NCBI GenBank assembly: GCA_964549335.1
Contig: CAZJUQ010000012.1
Coordinates: forward strand, 1 to 52,555
Direction: 5' to 3'
From: Sulfidibacterium sp964549335
GTDB taxonomy: Bacteria; Bacteroidota; Bacteroidia; Bacteroidales; F082
DNA: 52,555 nt
Shown here: positions 24,723 through 33,350 of the stretch, one piece after another
Layout of the letters: every line of letters begins with the position of its first letter
Position numbering within the stretch: the stretch's first letter is position 1
Notes under the pieces: model-generated
The model's input: only the letters and a program-made list of their open reading frames with translations
The model's database searches: none
Told to the model about the DNA's origin: nothing
Position numbers and translations under genes: made by a program

Positions 24723-25616
24723 ATGAAAAACCCCAACGCATTGATATCGTGGCTTATACTTTCGGTTCTCGTTTTGGTGTGGGGAAGTTCGTTTATTTTG
24801 ATAAAAAAATCGCTGGAATATTTCACCGGTAGCGAAGTGGGAATATTAAGAATAGTGATTACTTTTTTATTTCTACTGCCGTTGTCAATAAAATCATTAA
24901 AAAACACACCTAAGAGATTATATTTTTTGCTTTTCGTATCGGGTGTAATAGGAAGTTTGTTTCCCGCCTTTTTATTTGCCATTGCCGAGACCCGTATCAG
25001 CAGTTCGCTGGCAGGGACATTAAATTCGCTCACCCCCCTTTTTACTTTGATAACGGGAATTTTGTTTTTCAAGCTGCGTACCCGTCCCTATAATGTTGTG
25101 GGGGTATTTATAGGATTGGCCGGTGCCGTAGGTTTGATATATGCAACAAGCGGTGTGGATTTGGGTACCGGTGTTGCATATTCGCTTTTGGTTATTCTCG
25201 CTTCAATTTGTTATGCCCTAAACGTAAATCTTGTGAAATTCTTTTTTAAAGATATCGGCTCAACCGATATTACTACATTGACATTTTTTTTCATTGGCAT
25301 TCCGGCACTCTTTTATCTTTTGTTTTTTACGGCTATTCCCCACAAATTGATTTATCAATCGCAATCGTGGACCGGTTTGGGGTATATGTCGATTTTGTCG
25401 GTGGCCGGAACCGGTTTGGCACTTATTATTTTTAATTACCTTATAAAAATAAGCACTCCCGTTTTTGCCTCTTCGGTAACATATGTTATCCCCGTTGTGG
25501 CAATTTTATGGGGAGTTGTTGACGGCGAGACCTTTAAATGGACATACCTTTTTTGGGTTGTTCTTATATTGACGGGAGTGTTTTTGGTAAACAAGCAGCC
25601 TGCCCCAAAATCTTGA
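24723..25616 (+). CDS. EamA/DMT family transporter
   Basis: The 297-residue protein has ten hydrophobic segments in two EamA repeats (about 8-140 and 150-292). The first contains VLVWGSSFILIKKSL (about 18-32) and AETRISSSLAGTLNSLTPLFT; the second ends with TPVFASSVTYVIPVVAILWG. These match drug/metabolite exporters of the RhaT/YdcZ superfamily. The substrate is not predictable. It lies 183 bp upstream of the metal-efflux island, but nothing in its sequence ties it to metals. Confidence 0.88.
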   Translation: MKNPNALISWLILSVLVLVWGSSFILIKKSLEYFTGSEVGILRIVITFLFLLPLSIKSLKNTPKRLYFLLFVSGVIGSLFPAFLFAIAETRISSSLAGTLNSLTPLFTLITGILFFKLRTRPYNVVGVFIGLAGAVGLIYATSGVDLGTGVAYSLLVILASICYALNVNLVKFFFKDIGSTDITTLTFFFIGIPALFYLLFFTAIPHKLIYQSQSWTGLGYMSILSVAGTGLALIIFNYLIKISTPVFASSVTYVIPVVAILWGVVDGETFKWTYLFWVVLILTGVFLVNKQPAPKS

Positions 25617-25799
25617 TTTTTGATTTGTCCGTGAAAACAGGTACGGGAACCTTTTTATTCTGTTTTTTAATACTTTTGAAATTTGCAACAGGATGAAAAT
25701 GCCCGGTTCGACAAGCGGCAGTGTTATATTGGGGGTTAAATATGATATTGTTTTCATTAATTTCGCTTGTTTTATAACATGTAAATTGATTTCGCAATT

Positions 25800-26366
25800 A
25801 TGTCAAAAACGACTTTGTACATAAAAAATATGGTGTGCCGGCGTTGTATTACTGCAGTGGAAGAGACGCTGACAAAATTGAAAATCCCTTTTTCGTCGGT
25901 TACTTTAGGCAGAGCCGTTGTGGAAAATGATAATCTTGATTACGGATTGTTGGGTAAAGAATTGGAAAAAATAGGGTTTGAATTGATTACTGATGAAAAA
26001 GAAAAATTGTCCGAAAACATTAAAAACCTAATAGTTAGCTATATCCATCATAATAACAATGATGTTTTGGATATTAATTTTTCGGTTTTTTTATCGGAAA
26101 AAACAGGAAAGGAGTACTCCTATATTTCAAAATTGTTTTCGGAACACGAAGGTGTTACCATCGAAAGGTATATTATCCTTCAAAAAATAGAGAGGGTTAA
26201 AGAGTTGGTGTCGTATAACCAGTTGAATTTTTCCGAAATAGCGTTTTTACTAAACTACAGCAGTCCGGCGCATTTGTCGAAACAATTTAAAGATATTACC
26301 GGAATGACACTGTCGGAATACAAGAAAAAAACCGACAAACAGAGAAATACAATAGATAAACTGTAA
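25800..26366 (+). CDS. HMA-like CxxC domain fused to an AraC-type DNA-binding domain (metal-responsive regulator)
   Basis: The 188-residue protein has an N-terminal ferredoxin-like region, TLYIKNMVCRRCITAVEETL, with MxCxxC (C13 and C16) as in HMA copper chaperones (about 1-70). A C-terminal AraC/XylS helix-turn-helix follows (about 90-185; SYISKLFSEHEGVTIERYI and FSEIAFLLNYSSPAHLSKQFKDITG). It has neither a cupin nor a periplasmic sensor, so the metal site itself is probably the cytosolic sensor. Its place directly ahead of two RND metal pumps on the same strand makes it the likely regulator of the island. Metal identity is unknown; the MxCxxC site suggests Cu(I)/Ag(I), though HMA domains also bind Zn, Cd and Pb. 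Confidence 0.85.
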   Translation: MSKTTLYIKNMVCRRCITAVEETLTKLKIPFSSVTLGRAVVENDNLDYGLLGKELEKIGFELITDEKEKLSENIKNLIVSYIHHNNNDVLDINFSVFLSEKTGKEYSYISKLFSEHEGVTIERYIILQKIERVKELVSYNQLNFSEIAFLLNYSSPAHLSKQFKDITGMTLSEYKKKTDKQRNTIDKL

Positions 26367-26426
26367 AAGGATTTTCGCATTTTTAAAGAATTACAATATT
26401 TTTCGAATAAAAAGAACTGTGCCGGA

Positions 26427-26463
26427 ATAACTATAAGGAGTTGTAAAATATAGGTTATCTTTG
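26427..26463 (+). promoter_or_regulatory. Candidate promoter/operator of the first pump operon
   Basis: TATCTTTG at 26456-26463 fits the -7 consensus 10 nt before the ATG at 26474. An imperfect inverted repeat, ATAACTATA (26427-26435) and TATAGGTTAT (26449-26458), overlaps it. A regulator bound here would meet the RNA polymerase site. The repeat is short and AT-rich, so it may be coincidence. Confidence 0.4.
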
Positions 26464-26473
26464 TATCCGTTTT

Positions 26474-26860
26474 ATGGCAAGAAAATATGGAAATACAACA
26501 TTAATATTGCTGCAAATCACCGTATTGGTGATGTTGTTGCATCCGCTAATTCCCCACGACCACCATTACGGAAACTCAACTGAAATTAATCATAACCCGG
26601 CAGAAAACAACAAAAAGGGACAATCGCATTTCCATTGCTATTTTTTAAACGACCTTGTTAAAAACAAAATTTCCACCTCTTTTCAAAATAGAGTAAAACG
26701 GATTATTTTACCGTTTAAACACATTTTAACGCCAAGTCCCGATTTTTCAGATAAGCCGGCTATTAAAATATTTATACAAAAAGTTTTTCATTTTCCCGGT
26801 TTTGGTATTCCGTACACCGTTTCACCTACCCGGGGTTCACCTTTATCATTTCCTTTTTAA
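26474..26860 (+). CDS. Small His-rich secreted or membrane-anchored protein of the metal-efflux island
   Basis: I do not recognise a named family. The 128-residue product begins with a hydrophobic signal/anchor segment (about 9-24) followed at once by a His cluster, HPLIPHDHHYG (five His in total within about 23-33, with N-terminal His included). More His residues follow (NHNPAENNKKGQSHFHCYF). The C-terminal half is basic and aromatic, ending SPLSFPF. The gene begins 10 nt after a promoter box and lies 91 bp before the first pump gene, so it should be the first gene of that operon. A metal-binding periplasmic role is inferred from residue content and position only. Confidence 0.65.
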   Translation: MARKYGNTTLILLQITVLVMLLHPLIPHDHHYGNSTEINHNPAENNKKGQSHFHCYFLNDLVKNKISTSFQNRVKRIILPFKHILTPSPDFSDKPAIKIFIQKVFHFPGFGIPYTVSPTRGSPLSFPF

Positions 26861-26951
26861 ATAGAGAAAAAATTCTTTATGTTTTTTTGTGGCATTTGAT
26901 TTACAGGGTCTTATGCCGGATATTTCTTTGTTAATATTTAAAATTTTCGAA

Positions 26952-29900
26952 ATGATAAACAAGATAATATATTTTTCAATAAAAAATAAGGCATTTGTTT
27001 GGTTGCTTACACTCGGAATAATTGCAGGAGGAATTTATTCTATGACCAAAGTGCCTGTTGATGCTGTTCCCGACATTACAAACAATCAGGTTTTGGTTAT
27101 AACCACGGCACCTAACCTCTCCACTGAGGATATCGAAAAATTTGTAACCTACCAAGTGGAACTGGCTGTAGCCAATTTGCCGGATGTCGAAGAAATAAGA
27201 AGTATTTCGCGTTTTGGTTTATCGGTTGTAACCATTGTGTTTGACGATGATGCCGGAACATTTCTCCCGAGACAATTGGTAAGCGAAGCGCTTATGGAAA
27301 TAAAAGAAAAAATTCCCCGCGGATTTGGCGAACCGTTTATGGCACCGGTCAGCACAGGTTTGGGTGAAATATACCAATATACCCTGGAGGTTCAGCCCGG
27401 TTTTGAAAACAGGTACGATGACATGACATTGCGAACTATACAAGACTGGATTGTTAAACGGCAAATGACAATGTTGCCGGGTGTGGTTGAAGTAAATTCT
27501 TTCGGGGGGCGGAAAAAACAGTATGAAATCGCTATAAATCCCGGTAAACTAAACAATATGGGAATTACAATTTTCGACATTTTCGATGCATTGAAGAAAA
27601 ACAATCAAAATACAGGCGGTGCATATATCGAAAAAAATCACAGGGCAAATTTTATTCGCGGCGAAGGATTGATGCGTTCTATTAAAGATATTAAAAACAC
27701 GTTTGTAAAAAATATTGACGGAACTCCTGTTTTTATTCGCGATGTTGCCGATGTCAGGTTCGGTAATTTTATGCGTTACGGCGGTTTTACCAAAGACGGA
27801 AAGGGCGAGGCTGTGGGCGGAATAGTTATGATGTTAAAGGGGGCAAACTCGAACGACGTGATTAATAACGTTAAAAAACGGGTCTCCCTCATTGAAAAAT
27901 CTTTACCCGAAGGCATTAAAATAAAACCCTTTTTAGACAGGAGCAAACTTATTAAAAGCACTACAAATACTGTTGCCGAAAACCTCGCCTTGGGAGCTTT
28001 GATAGTAATTTTTATCCTTGTTCTCTTTTTGGGTAATGTACGCGGAGGATTGATTGTGGCTTTTACAATTCCATTGTCGTTGCTTTTTGCGTTTATCATG
28101 ATGCATGTTTTCGGTGTTTGGGCTAACCTGATGAGTTTAGGCGCTTTGGATTTCGGAATATTGATAGACGGTGCCGTAATAATTGTGGAAAGCATGATAT
28201 TTTATCTAAACAAAAAAAGTTTAACGGGGACAAAACTTACGCAAGGCAAAAAAGACGAAATGGCATACAAATCGGCAAGCAAAATGATGAACTCCGCCTT
28301 TTTCGGTCAGTTAATAATTTTGATAGTTTTTATTCCCGTATTGGTATTGCGAGGTGTCGAAGGCAAAATGTTTATCCCTATGGCATTGACATTCGGCTTT
28401 GCGGTAACCGGAGTAATGGTGCTTTCCTTAACCTTTGTACCCGCAATATCTGCAGTCTTGTTAAAACCGCCCGCGACAGGTAAAAAATCTTTTGGCGACA
28501 AAATAATAATAAAGGTAGAAAATGTTTACCGGTATGTAATTGATTGGTCGTTGAGAAAAAGAAAAATAGTGGTGGCATTGGCAATTGGTTTATTTGTTGC
28601 CGCGGCGGTTGTGTTCAGCGGAATGGGTTCCGAGTTTATTCCGCAATTGGATGAAGGCGATTTTGCAATGCAACTGTTTTTAAAACCGGGGACATCGTTG
28701 TCGGAAACGGAAAAAATAACAACGGAAATAGAAAAAATGGTTCTGGAAAAATTTCCCGATGAGGTTGAAAGTATTCAGTCAAGAATTGGTGTCGCCGATT
28801 TGCCTATGGACCCCATGCCGGTTGATATTGCCGATGTCTTTATTATTCTTAAACCTGAAACCCAATGGAAAAAAGTTTCTTCCAAAAAAGAGTTGACCCG
28901 ACAAATAAAAAATATTGTCGCTCTTTTTCCCGGAATTAATTATGAATTTTCGCAACCGATAGAGATGCGGTTCAACGAACTGTTGACGGGCATAAGAGAG
29001 GATATTGCCATAAAACTATATGGTGACGACTTGAATGTTTTGTCGGCTAAAGCCCGCGAAATTGCAGGCTTGGTCTCAAACATACGTGGAGTTGCCGGTG
29101 TAAAAGCGGAAGCAATAAAAGGTCAGCCGCAAATAACCGTTAAATACAATCGTAATAAAATGGGACAATACGGACTGGATATTGCAGGCGTGAACACTAT
29201 TATCGAGACAGCCTTTAGCGGTGGTGTTGCCGGAAAAATTTACGAAGGGGAACGTATGTTCGATTTGGTGGTGCGTTTGGACAAAACATATAGAAAAGAT
29301 ATTAACGACCTGAAAAATCTCTTTATCCCTTTACCCGGCGGTAATCAAATCCCCTTGAAAGAGATAGCCGGTATCTCCTATCAACCCGGCCCCATGCAAA
29401 TAAGCAGGGATAATACCGCCCGAAGAACATACATAGGAATAAATGTTGAAGAGAGGGATATAAAATCGCTGGTAAACGAAATACGGTATGTTTTAGACAA
29501 AAAACTGAAATTGCCGAGCGGTTATTATATCAGATACGGCGGTGCTTTCGAAAACCTCCGAAGAGCAACGGAACGTTTAACGTTAGTTGTACCCATTGCT
29601 TTGTTTTTGATATTTATACTGGTCTATTTTGCAATTAAATCGTTGAAACAAACCCTGATGATTTATATGGCAATTCCGTTTGCCGCTGTGGGAGGTATAT
29701 TCTCTTTGTATTTGCGCGGGATGCCTTTTAGTATTTCGGCAGGTGTTGGTTTTATTGTGCTTTTTGGTGTTGCTGTTCTTAACGGTTTGGTACTCGTCGC
29801 CGGATTTAACGAACTTAAAAATAACGGCAAATACGATATTGCCGGAATAATAAAAAGAGGTTCCGTGCGTCGAATACGTCCCGTTTTATTAACTGCGTCA

Positions 29901-31277
29901 ACTGATATTTTGGGATTTTTGCCCATGGCGGTTTCAACGTCGGCAGGAGCCGAAGTCCAACGCCCGTTGGCTACGGTAGTAATTGGCGGCATGTTAACAT
30001 CAACACTTTTGACACTGGTTGTACTTCCCGTTTTGTACGGGTGGATAGAAACAAAAAAAACAAAAAAAACAGGATTTGCGCCCCGGCATCTGCTTTTTTT
30101 CGCCGTTTTTGCTTTCGGTTTTTTACAAAACACAGAAGCACAAAAAACCTCGTTTACCTTAAAGCAAGCTGTTTTAAGAGCCAAAGAAAACCACCCTACA
30201 CTTAAATCGGCATATTTGGAAGTGAAAAAACAAAAAGCCCTTAAAGCTTCGATATTCGATTTGGGTAATACAAATATTTTTACCGGAAAAGAAGAAAGGG
30301 GAAACGGAGACGAAGGTATTAACAATAAAATAGGTATAGAACAAAACGGAATTGATTTGTTTGGTATTCCGGCAAAAATTAACCTGGCAAATAAAAAAAC
30401 AGGCACCTCTTTGTCGGCTCTTATTTTAACCGAAAAAACATTAATCAGAGACGTCAGCTTGGCTTGGTACAGAGCTCTTTTTGCAAAAAAAAGATTGATG
30501 TTGCTCAAAGATTTGGACACTTTGTATTCGAATTTTGAAAAAGCCGCAAAACTGAAACACAAAACCCAAACAAGCTCTGAAATAGAATATTTATCCGCAT
30601 CTGCCAAATACAAAAAATTAAAGGTAAATCTGAAAATGGCTGAAAGCAATTTTTCGGCAGCCTTGAAAAATTTAAACGGATATTTATCGGTACATGAAGA
30701 AATTGATGTTGACGGCAATGATGTTAAGAGCGAATATGAAATTTCCGTTACCGGCGGTTTATCAGGCAACCCCGTTTTGAATTATTATAAAACCAGGGTG
30801 GAATTGTATAAATCGGTTTGGATGAACGAAAAAACAGCATTTTTACCCAAAATTGACATCTCTTATAAAAAACAGACTGTCAACGGAGTTCCGGGATATA
30901 ATGCCTGGCAATTCGGACTGTCAGTTCCGTTGCTTTTCTTTTCGCAAAGCGGCAAAACAAAAGCCTCAAAGATAGATTGCGAAATAGCAAACCAACAATA
31001 TATTCAAAAAAGCATTGAAATTGATAATGAATACAAACGGTTGTCAGGTCAATATTCGGCTTATTGGAGTTTAATAAAATATTATGAAAACGAAGCCCTG
31101 CCCCTCGCCGATAAACAGATAAAAGCATCATGGTTAGCTTATAAACTGGGAAACATCTCATATTTTCAATTTATCCAAAATGTTGAAGCGGCAGTTTCGG
31201 TTAAACAAGAGTATTTGAAACAAGAAGAACTTTTGTATGAGTTGTCGGTAAAAATCAAATATTTAACGGGTAATTAA
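26952..31277 (+). CDS. CzcA-type heavy-metal RND pump fused to a TolC-family outer-membrane factor
   Basis: The 1441-residue protein combines two parts of an efflux complex. Residues 1-1032 are a heavy-metal RND proton antiporter with 12 expected membrane helices. The TM4 proton-relay motif is DFGILIDGAVIIVE (D400, D406, E413), as in CzcA-type (divalent Zn/Co/Cd) pumps. The methionine triad of CusA is replaced (Gln, Ile and Glu at the aligned sites). Then come a Lys/Arg-rich stretch (1035-1045), a hydrophobic stretch (1047-1058) and NTEAQ, a typical signal peptide with a cleavage site after A1063. Residues 1064-1441 are a TolC/CusC-like protein rich in coiled coil. The ATG at 26952 matches the usual RND N-terminus; a GTG 63 nt upstream is less likely. 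Confidence 0.92.
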   Translation: MINKIIYFSIKNKAFVWLLTLGIIAGGIYSMTKVPVDAVPDITNNQVLVITTAPNLSTEDIEKFVTYQVELAVANLPDVEEIRSISRFGLSVVTIVFDDDAGTFLPRQLVSEALMEIKEKIPRGFGEPFMAPVSTGLGEIYQYTLEVQPGFENRYDDMTLRTIQDWIVKRQMTMLPGVVEVNSFGGRKKQYEIAINPGKLNNMGITIFDIFDALKKNNQNTGGAYIEKNHRANFIRGEGLMRSIKDIKNTFVKNIDGTPVFIRDVADVRFGNFMRYGGFTKDGKGEAVGGIVMMLKGANSNDVINNVKKRVSLIEKSLPEGIKIKPFLDRSKLIKSTTNTVAENLALGALIVIFILVLFLGNVRGGLIVAFTIPLSLLFAFIMMHVFGVWANLMSLGALDFGILIDGAVIIVESMIFYLNKKSLTGTKLTQGKKDEMAYKSASKMMNSAFFGQLIILIVFIPVLVLRGVEGKMFIPMALTFGFAVTGVMVLSLTFVPAISAVLLKPPATGKKSFGDKIIIKVENVYRYVIDWSLRKRKIVVALAIGLFVAAAVVFSGMGSEFIPQLDEGDFAMQLFLKPGTSLSETEKITTEIEKMVLEKFPDEVESIQSRIGVADLPMDPMPVDIADVFIILKPETQWKKVSSKKELTRQIKNIVALFPGINYEFSQPIEMRFNELLTGIREDIAIKLYGDDLNVLSAKAREIAGLVSNIRGVAGVKAEAIKGQPQITVKYNRNKMGQYGLDIAGVNTIIETAFSGGVAGKIYEGERMFDLVVRLDKTYRKDINDLKNLFIPLPGGNQIPLKEIAGISYQPGPMQISRDNTARRTYIGINVEERDIKSLVNEIRYVLDKKLKLPSGYYIRYGGAFENLRRATERLTLVVPIALFLIFILVYFAIKSLKQTLMIYMAIPFAAVGGIFSLYLRGMPFSISAGVGFIVLFGVAVLNGLVLVAGFNELKNNGKYDIAGIIKRGSVRRIRPVLLTASTDILGFLPMAVSTSAGAEVQRPLATVVIGGMLTSTLLTLVVLPVLYGWIETKKTKKTGFAPRHLLFFAVFAFGFLQNTEAQKTSFTLKQAVLRAKENHPTLKSAYLEVKKQKALKASIFDLGNTNIFTGKEERGNGDEGINNKIGIEQNGIDLFGIPAKINLANKKTGTSLSALILTEKTLIRDVSLAWYRALFAKKRLMLLKDLDTLYSNFEKAAKLKHKTQTSSEIEYLSASAKYKKLKVNLKMAESNFSAALKNLNGYLSVHEEIDVDGNDVKSEYEISVTGGLSGNPVLNYYKTRVELYKSVWMNEKTAFLPKIDISYKKQTVNGVPGYNAWQFGLSVPLLFFSQSGKTKASKIDCEIANQQYIQKSIEIDNEYKRLSGQYSAYWSLIKYYENEALPLADKQIKASWLAYKLGNISYFQFIQNVEAAVSVKQEYLKQEELLYELSVKIKYLTGN

Positions 31278-31311
31278 TCAGGGTGTTATACAAATTTAAA
31301 ATTTTAAAAAG

Positions 31312-32535
31312 ATGAAAAAAATAACATACATATTGTTTATTGCAACTCTTGCTCTTGCATCTTGCAATACGGAAAATGAAAATAGCCTAAAAGAAAAAGA
31401 ACATGAAGGAGGGCACAACGAAGAAAAGAGCGTGCTGTTGAATATACAACAACAAAAAGCGCTGGGTTTGAAAACCGGCGGCTTCGTGATGAGAAACATT
31501 ACAACGACAGTTAAGGTAAACGGAAGGTTAGAGGTGGCTCCGGGAAGTAGAGCCGGAGTGACTGCTGTTGTTGGTGGAAATGTTAAAAAAATAGAGGTGT
31601 TCGAAGGCGACAAGGTGAGAAAAGGAGAAATTTTGGCAATATTGGAACACCCAGTTTATGTTACATTGCAGGAAGAATTTGCCACAACGGCAAATAATCT
31701 TGAATTTCTGAAACAAGAATATGAAAGGCAAAAAGAATTGTTTGAAAACAATATCGGAGCAGGTCGCGATTTTCAAAAAGCCAAAACCGATTACAACAAT
31801 GCAAAAATAAAATACGAAAGTTTGAAATTGCGTTTACTGCTTTTGAATCTTTCGCCGGAACAGGTAAAAAACGGAAAAATTTCCGGTAACGTTAAAATAA
31901 CCGCACCGATCACCGGTTTTGTCGCTTCGGTGAATGTTACGGTCGGCGTTTACGTTGATGCCAAAACAAAAATGTTTGAAATAATAAACAATGACCATAT
32001 TCATGCTGATTTTGAAGTTTACGAAAATGATGCGGGGTTGTTAAAAACGGGACAAAAAATCCATTTCACCGTATCGAACAATAAGGATAAAGAATACTCC
32101 GCCTCGGTTTTTGCAATAGGAAAACAATTTGAAGAAATTACAAAAACGGTACACATACATGCAAATATCGACAACAAAACTGACGACTTGATACCGGGAA
32201 TGTATATTTCTGGACATTTGCATACAGACGGCTTGTTTGTAAAAACATTGCCTGACGAAGCCATAGTAAAAGAGGGAACAAAGTCCTACATTTTTATTGT
32301 CGATAATGATGAGTCTCTTTATTCTGATAAGACCTCTCTTCAAAATCAAAAATCCGGTAAAGTTAACGGCAATATCCGCTTAAAACCGGTGGAAATTATT
32401 GCGGGACAAAGTGACGAAGGATATACCGAAGTGAAATTGTTGAAAGAATTACCGCCGGACACCAGAATAGCATTAAATTCGGCCTATTATCTGTTTGCGG
32501 ATTTGACCAAAGAAGAGACAGGTCATGAACATTAG
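31312..32535 (+). CDS. czcB: CzcB-type periplasmic adaptor (membrane fusion lipoprotein)
   Basis: The 407-residue adaptor has a lipoprotein signal with lipobox LASC (Cys about residue 18) and then a His/Glu-rich linker (KEHEGGHNEEK). The core is a biotinyl-lipoyl and alpha-hairpin module: AGVTAVVGGNVKKIEVFEGDKVRKGEILA (about 82-110) and a coiled-coil hairpin (about 115-180). The second lipoyl half is VKITAPITGFVASVNVTVGVYV, with a beta-barrel after it. It ends with GHEH. It should link the fused CzcA pump to its outer-membrane factor. The gap of 34 bp after the pump gene implies one operon. Confidence 0.88.
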   Translation: MKKITYILFIATLALASCNTENENSLKEKEHEGGHNEEKSVLLNIQQQKALGLKTGGFVMRNITTTVKVNGRLEVAPGSRAGVTAVVGGNVKKIEVFEGDKVRKGEILAILEHPVYVTLQEEFATTANNLEFLKQEYERQKELFENNIGAGRDFQKAKTDYNNAKIKYESLKLRLLLLNLSPEQVKNGKISGNVKITAPITGFVASVNVTVGVYVDAKTKMFEIINNDHIHADFEVYENDAGLLKTGQKIHFTVSNNKDKEYSASVFAIGKQFEEITKTVHIHANIDNKTDDLIPGMYISGHLHTDGLFVKTLPDEAIVKEGTKSYIFIVDNDESLYSDKTSLQNQKSGKVNGNIRLKPVEIIAGQSDEGYTEVKLLKELPPDTRIALNSAYYLFADLTKEETGHEH

Positions 32536-32731
32536 TGAAATAAGAGGGCGAATGGTTTTTGCTTAATATTATACTTCCTTTTTTACCGGTTTGTTTTTCC
32601 CGATAAATTCTGTTGTAAAGATTGTTTTTATTAATAAACAAAAATTATATAAGTTTTATTCTGAATTATATAACGCAATTTTTTAATCATGTTGTTCTTT
32701 TGCATTGTTATTTATTATCAAAATTCAAGAA

Positions 32732-33157
32732 GTGATAAAAGCATTAAACATATTGGTTTCATTGATTTTTTTAGTGAGTTTTGACGGAATACAAACCGGT
32801 AACCATTGTTGTCAAGGAAAATCCGGCAGCATGGTTGTTTTCCGTGAAGCGGGAAACTGTTGCGCCGGTATGGAAACTTACAAACCTGACGACATGCACT
32901 CTTTTTGCCGGTTCCATCAAAACAAGGAGGAGAGTTCTTGCAAAGGCAAGACGGGAACCGTTAAATTGATTACCATGTTTGAAACCGGTAAAAAAGAAGA
33001 AGTTACCGGGTTGCCCGTTTTCTATATTCATAAAAACTTTTGTTTGTCCGCAAAACATCAAAAAGAGCTGTTAAATAGCGGAAACCTGATATTTGACGTT
33101 TTGCCGCCTCCCCTAAAATCTCCTGCCGATAGCGAGTTAGGATTATTTCTTTGTTGA
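32732..33157 (+). CDS. Small Cys-rich secreted protein of the metal-efflux island
   Basis: I do not recognise a named family. From a GTG start the product has 141 residues: a hydrophobic signal segment (about 4-20), then NHCCQGKSG and NCCAGMETY, two Cys pairs. Further Cys lie in SFCRFH, SSCKG and NFCLS, and at the last residue, giving eight in all. Met and His residues are interspersed (DDMHSFCRFH). It immediately precedes the CusA-type pump gene, in the same relative place as the His-rich protein before the first pump. The start could also be the TTG at 32705. A Cu(I)/Ag(I)-binding role is inferred from Cys/Met content and context. Confidence 0.65.
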   Translation: MIKALNILVSLIFLVSFDGIQTGNHCCQGKSGSMVVFREAGNCCAGMETYKPDDMHSFCRFHQNKEESSCKGKTGTVKLITMFETGKKEEVTGLPVFYIHKNFCLSAKHQKELLNSGNLIFDVLPPPLKSPADSELGLFLC

Positions 33158-33350
33158 TATGTTTTGATAACCGGCATTCGGTTAGTCTTGATTTCGATTG
33201 GTTTCCGGCTAAAATGGTGATTTCCGGCATGGCCGGGCAGGATAGAAATGTGATACTGAAACAACCTTTTTGGGTTGAATTGAAAGCTCTATTTTTTTGC
33301 GGACACCCGCAATTGTAATTTTCGGTTTTATAAATGTTAAACGGTATTCG

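Noticed and set aside
24596..25072. An N-terminal extension of 159 codons on the Omp28-like T9SS gene
   Set aside because: It would place the signal peptide in the middle of the protein and overlaps the oppositely transcribed EamA gene and its promoter.
25681..25799. A promoter for the HMA-AraC regulator gene
   Set aside because: No TAnnTTTG box was found at a sensible distance from 25800; the sequence is simply AT-rich.
29663..30769. A 368-codon minus-strand ORF opposite the CzcA-TolC fusion
   Set aside because: No recognisable domain. It is antisense to well-conserved RND and TolC-like sequence and has no promoter box.
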